Shown piece by piece: positions 59,396-64,000 of a stretch of 64,000 nucleotides of DNA. Position 1 is the first letter of the stretch. Every line of letters begins with the position of its first letter. A program made the position numbers and the translations under genes. Source of the stretch: Archilochus colubris (Eukaryota; Chordata; Aves; Apodiformes; Trochilidae); the NCBI GenBank assembly GCA_023079485.1, contig CM041115.1, positions 41,116,305 to 41,180,304 on the forward strand, read 5' to 3'. The notes under the pieces were generated by a model. The model searched no databases, had not been told where the DNA came from, and saw nothing but the letters and a program-made list of their open reading frames with translations.

Positions 59396-62300
59396 AATAC
59401 CTCTTTAAGGTGTTGATCCCATACATATACGTGGGCAGAACTTAAGTTTATACCAGGGAAAAGTATTTAATTCTTTTCTTCTGCTGAAGTTTTTTTTCAT
59501 CCTTTTCTGTGCACTCAGTATAATTAACAAGTGAGAATCTCCCCATGCTACAGCAGCAGAGAACAGAATAACACAGCTTTAAAAGAACTTCAACACCTGA
59601 CTTTTCTACTAATAAAAGAGTCCAAATGATAGAATTTTGTAATCTATTCTCAAACCTCAGCCAATTAATTTACATAATTTAAATTAACAAGTCTTTAAAA
59701 AAAAGCATATTCTTCCACAGCTTGTGGTAGGTGTCTGTCTCATAACATAATACAAAAACAGTGTTAGGTCACTAATTTCAAGAAGTGATAAATCAATGCT
59801 CAGGAACTGTGCTACTAACAACCAGCACTTGCTAAGCTTAAAAAAAAATCCTAAAACACTTTTTTTGTCATGATTTTGTTTTTTTTTTTACCCCACAAAA
59901 GCAAAAGAGGTGACTCTCTGGACATAAATTCTTTGAAATTACTATGAAATGCTTTGGGTAATGATGAGTTGCCTGGGTTTTAAAGGGAATGTGTGGCATT
60001 AACATCTCTACATTTTATTTGGTGGGAAACAAAAAAAGAAAAAGAAGAAAAATAAAAAGCACAAGAGAAAGAAAAAGAAAAGGAAAAAAAGATCTAAAAC
60101 CCATGAATAATGGCGTAAAGAAAAAACCTGTTTTCACATAGAGCCCAGTATTCTTAACAAATGAGAGAAGCTGAGAATGAGGGACAGAGAGAGGGATTAT
60201 AGGTAGGACCTGCCTAATGTTGCTGAATGTCCAGTAGCCTTTGTTGAAGATATTTAAAAGTCTTAACAAGGCAAAAGATGAGGCTTTCTTTGCTTGTGCT
60301 CTAGAGCATTGGGATATGGAATAATTTTCACTCCCAAATTCTCACTCACTAAGCAGTGAGAAGAAAAGGCTCCTACCCAGACACCTGTCATTCGTGGAGG
60401 TCTGCAATGTGAGCTACTTGGTATCTTCCATGGGGGTAAAGGGCTGGGGCTGTGGTGCTACAAAGAGCAGACTTTCTACTGGGACTTAAAATAATCTGTT
60501 TCCACTGTCCTTCTTCTGCAGCCTGATCATATAAACATCTCCTGAGAGTGCAGTAGCTAGTCACTTCAGCTTGATGACAGATCCTTCAAGGCAGGAAGGA
60601 GAGAAATCAATATTCCTGACTAGTGTTTTCCAAAGGGCTGGACTGAATGGTTTTAATAATAAAGAGAAAAAAGAAATAAACAAAGATGGTTTTAAAATCA
60701 GAAGCTGATCACTCTGGAAATCAAAAGTACAAAATTAGATAAGCAAAATGAAATAATTCACTCAGTTACATATTCCATACTGAAACTGAATGCACCATGG
60801 CCACAGTCATGGATATTGATTTCCTAGAAAGCCTAGAAGAATAGAGAAAATGGTAAACAACCAGTGCATCTGGTCTTTTCAGAGTGGAACCTCAGCTCTG
60901 TTAAGCCTCCTGATATAAGATGGCCTTAAGAACAATTTCAGTGGCAAGAGGAAGTTCCCTCCCTAAGTGCAAGATTTCTGTATGGCTTTAGTATGTCTTC
61001 AGTATAGAGCAACATCTCGGGCTTTGTTAAATGTGTCTGTCTCTGCTCTGATGAATCTTACTTCTCAAAAGCACACTGAGCCCTCAATAGTAAGTAGAAG
61101 GATAAAATTTCAAGTTTTCATGTCCTGGGAACTTGGTTAAACAATATCAATATGGTTAAAAGACAGCATTGTACCTTCATGGTTTGAATAGATATGAAAT
61201 TGATCCAGCTCAAGATCTGAACCAATCCCTGAATATTGCTATCAGAAATTATAAATTACTTTGCTGCAGTGAAGAGCTTTCAAGATTGAGTGGGTCAAAA
61301 TGCCAGTTTTGTCAGTGAAGCTTTCCTAAATAGCTCTACCTCTCAATCATAGTGCTTCCATTTTCCTAATCTGTACTCATCCTTCTGCACTTACTTTTTA
61401 TTAATAATGTTACAACACTGAAGTGGAGCCTCATTTAAGGCACATTTATCCAGTGTTGGAGCATAGGCATTACAGTGAACATCCTTTCATGTGGCACAGG
61501 TACTAGGAGACAAACACTTTTTCTCTTGCTTGGTTTTATGGCCAAAAAAACCCACAAAACAAAACCCAAACCCAAGAAAAACAAGACAAGGACTTTTTCT
61601 GTTGTGGAGAATGAAAGAAATCAGTGGCAGCCTGGGCTGATAAAAATTGCTTTTTATCTCCCTGAACTGCTCCCCAGTGAGAATATCTTTGTAGCTTATC
61701 CTCAGTATTACTGGGGGCATCAATATAGTGAAAAATGTTCTTCTTAGTGACAATTCATGCTGAAACAACCATTTTAAAAGGATAAATGAAGGCAAAATGC
61801 TGTCTTATGCATCTGGCTCTCTAATTAATAATCCCAAAATTATTGTGGATGATTGTCCCTTTAGTTCTGTGTGCATACATGTAAGTGACTATATTATAGT
61901 GTATCTACTCTTTTTTGGTAAAGCAATAATATAAAAAGTAACCCATTTATGCTTTCTTTTATCTATCCTTTTTTGATGTCTTAGCCATCATATTTAGGTT
62001 TTCATTTTGTTGACCTTGAACCACTACCTTAGCTAACCTTTAAGCAGTCTGAACTGAGATGAAATGTAGCATAAGTTTTTTCTGGTGTCTTTTTATCCCT
62101 CAGCTTGTATTTTGTAGTGAGTAGAACAAGGAAAAAAGAGACCATGGAAAAGTGACAGTGGGGGATCAGAAGAAAAAATGGAGAGCAGATGATAAAGTTT
62201 GAAGGGTGGTAACAGAAAACAAGACATTATTATGAAAAGAGCTGCTTAGAACAGATAGATGAAAATAAATAGGACAGGAGGAAAGTTAGAACAAAAAACC

Positions 62301-62454
62301 ACACATGCATTATACTGCTGTTTAAAAATACCTCCTCATTAAAGTTTTGTTGTGGGTTTTTTTTTGTTTTGTTTTATTTTGTTTTGTTTTCTGTAATTGT
62401 TTTTAATTACAGAATTACTGAAAATTTATATAGTTACTGGAATGTTTGAATATA
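59396..62454. other. Unique DNA with A-rich tracts, no gene seen
   Basis: Includes a purine-rich tract (60028-60091), a C/A-rich patch (61543-61590) and a T/G-rich patch (62345-62392). Open frames at 60015-60269 and 61475-61795 run through these tracts and are not supported. Confidence 0.5.
60028..60091. repeat. Purine-rich (GAAAAA-type) low-complexity tract
   Basis: A and G runs dominated by AAAGAAAAAG. The minus-strand reading is Phe/Leu-rich and an artefact. Confidence 0.85.
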
Positions 62455-62700
62455 GAATCACATAATCAGCCAGGTTGGATAGGAAGGACTTCTGAGGTCA
62501 TCAAGTCCAACCCTTGACCCACTTCTGCTGTGGTTACCAGACCATGGCAACTGAGTGCCACACCAGTCTCTTTTTAAAACCCTCCAGGGATGGAGAATCC
62601 ACTCCCTCCCTGGGCAGCCCATTCCAAAGTCTGATAACCCTCTCTGTAAAGAATTTCTTGTTGCTGAAAATTTTGTATGCTCTTTTTAGAGTGGTAGGTT
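62455..62700 (-). mobile_element. CR1 3' end, minus strand
   Basis: The plus strand reads the reversed CR1 tail: 'atagaatcacataatcagcc', 'aggtcatcaagtccaaccct', 'ccatggcaactgagtgccac', 'ccctccagggatggagaatc'. The minus-strand frame 62534-62770 keeps FFTERVIRLWNGLPREGVDSPSLEGFKKRL (split here for length: FFTERVIRLW, NGLPREGVDSPSLEGFKKRL), the last part of CR1 ORF2, before the stop. Here the LPRE junction is intact, unlike in the copies at 13.6 kb and 22.2 kb. Confidence 0.88.
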
Positions 62701-63459
62701 TGGAAATATATTGGGAAATTATTTCTATTTCCCTTTTTCTGTAGGTCATCTTGGGTTTCAGCTGAGACAATGAATATTTATTTCATAGATAACTATATTT
62801 AAATTTAAAAATGATTTTCAGACAACTTCAAATATGACAATGAAATAGCTCAATTAATTTGTCTCAAGGCTGATTATTTGTACAGGCAATGATAATATGT
62901 TTGCTGAGGCAGAAGAAGTCACATAAATGTTCTCCAGATACTTTTTCTGGTACATGTAATACAGGCAGGGAAATCTCTTGTGCATGCAACTGCCTAATTG
63001 ATCTGTTGTTACAGTAGGTAACCTACAATCCTTCATACATTTTTACACAAATCAAAAGACTCAATTTTCCATTTATTTTGACCATGATTTTAATAGTTAA
63101 TTTATCATTCCAATTAAATCACAAGAGTCTGGTATAATTTGACTTGAGAACTTTCACATCTTAGCTCTGGAGAACTAGGCACATTGCACTGTAGCACAAA
63201 AACCTTTGAACATCGGAAGGATGGATGAGGGGAAGTTTATCAAATCTTTTTTATCATATTTTGGAAGCTAAGATTTGGATTATATTTTAAGAAGTGTACC
63301 AAAGTTCTGAGAAAAACCTTTTGCTTTGTCTAAACCTCTGAATTTCTGTAGAAAGAATGATCAAATTATGTGAGTATAACACAGCAAATCCTGGTGGTGG
63401 GTGAGGAAAAATACATTTTGAAATTATTTCACTTTAAACTCTCAAGTTATACAGAAAAC
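62701..63459. other. Unique AT-rich DNA, no gene seen
   Basis: Nothing recognised. Confidence 0.55.
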
Positions 63460-64000
63460 TCCTGGTTTTGTCTTCAATTGAGTTACTTTCATCCAGAGTA
63501 GCTGATACAGGGTGATGTTTTAGAGCGTTCTGGCTAACAGTGTTGATAACACAGGGCTGTTTCTGCTATTGCTGAGCCTTGATTACACAGTCAAGGCCTT
63601 TTCTGCTTCTCACCCCACTGAACCAGAGAGTAGGCTGGAGGTGCACAGGAAGCTGGAAGAAGACACATCTGGGAAGAGCTGACCCAAACTGTCCAAAGGG
63701 ATATCCAAGACAATCTGGCATCATGCTCAGCAATGAAACCAAGTTAAGCACTAGGAAGGAGGAATGTTCCTATCTATGGCATTTGTCTTCCCAGTTAGCA
63801 ATCCCTACATGTGACAGAGCCTGGCTTTCTTGGATATGGCTGAACCAGTGAATAAATTCCTTCTTCTTGATTTTCTTTCATATGTGGATTTTGCTTTACC
63901 TATTAAACTGACCTTCTCCCAACCCACAAGTTTTGTCATTTTTACTCTCCTGATTCTCTCCCTTTTCCCACCTGAGGGAGAGTGTATGAGTGGCTCTGAG
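63460..64000 (+). mobile_element. Second copy of the 11.5-kb LTR family, cut by window end
   Basis: Aligns by eye along its length with 11510-12050: 'gtgttgataacacagg' / 'gtgttgataatacaga', 'cttttctgcttctcacccca', 'ccaaagggatatcc', 'tttgctttacctattaaact', and the final 'gtatgagtggc' / 'tcagtgagtggt'. About 40 bases of the expected 581 lie beyond the window, so the CA end, target-site duplication and any internal element cannot be seen. The 5' end near 63460 is degraded (CCTGGTTTTG where the other copy has TGATGGTTTTG). The open frames at 63566-63851 are chance. Confidence 0.8.

Overview
The window is AT-rich vertebrate DNA, and its repeats point clearly to a bird. CR1 LINE fragments dominate on both strands. 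Several keep the avian CR1 3' ends, either ATTCTATG-type octamers or a TATTC-type tail, and recognisable pieces of CR1 ORF2 (endonuclease, reverse transcriptase, C-terminal region). At least three families of endogenous-retrovirus-type LTRs are also present. No Alu, B1, L1 or other mammal-type repeat was recognised. I found no complete protein-coding gene, rRNA, tRNA, operon or CRISPR array. The window reads as intergenic DNA or the inside of a very long intron.

Layout. 0-5 kb: unique DNA with microsatellites, including a long TTTTA array. 5.2-6.5 kb: an old CR1. 8.4 kb: a candidate coding exon (+). 11.5-12.1 kb: a solo LTR with a perfect 6-bp target-site duplication. 12.3-14.1 kb: a younger CR1 nested in an older one. 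15.7-18.8 kb: two CR1s in opposite orientation, one carrying a 50-bp block that looks copied from the other. 18.8-19.8 kb: a second LTR family (minus). 22.1-24.2 kb: the longest CR1 (minus), ending abruptly against a truncated LTR. 26.5-28 kb: two CR1 3' ends, one expanded into a CTATT array. 28-38.6 kb: a long stretch with almost no recognisable transposon, with a candidate exon (minus) at 30.7 kb. 38.6-39.4 kb: an internally deleted CR1. 43-44.5 kb: two more candidate exons on opposite strands. 47.6-49 kb: a CR1 split by a ~320-bp insertion. 51.9-53.7 kb: a CR1 fragment, then another CR1 split by an 807-bp solo LTR. 55.9-56.8 kb: a GC-richer, promoter-like block. 58.6-59.4 kb: an internally deleted CR1. 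62.5 kb: a CR1 3' end. 63.5-64 kb: a second copy of the first LTR family, cut by the window edge.

Nothing here works together as a pathway. Almost all the open frames are chance frames, simple-repeat frames or decayed CR1 ORF2. The parts most worth following up are the candidate exons, the promoter-like block, the inverted 50-bp block and the unclassified insertion at 48 kb. All family assignments come from reading the sequence and from knowledge of avian CR1/LTR structure; no search was run.
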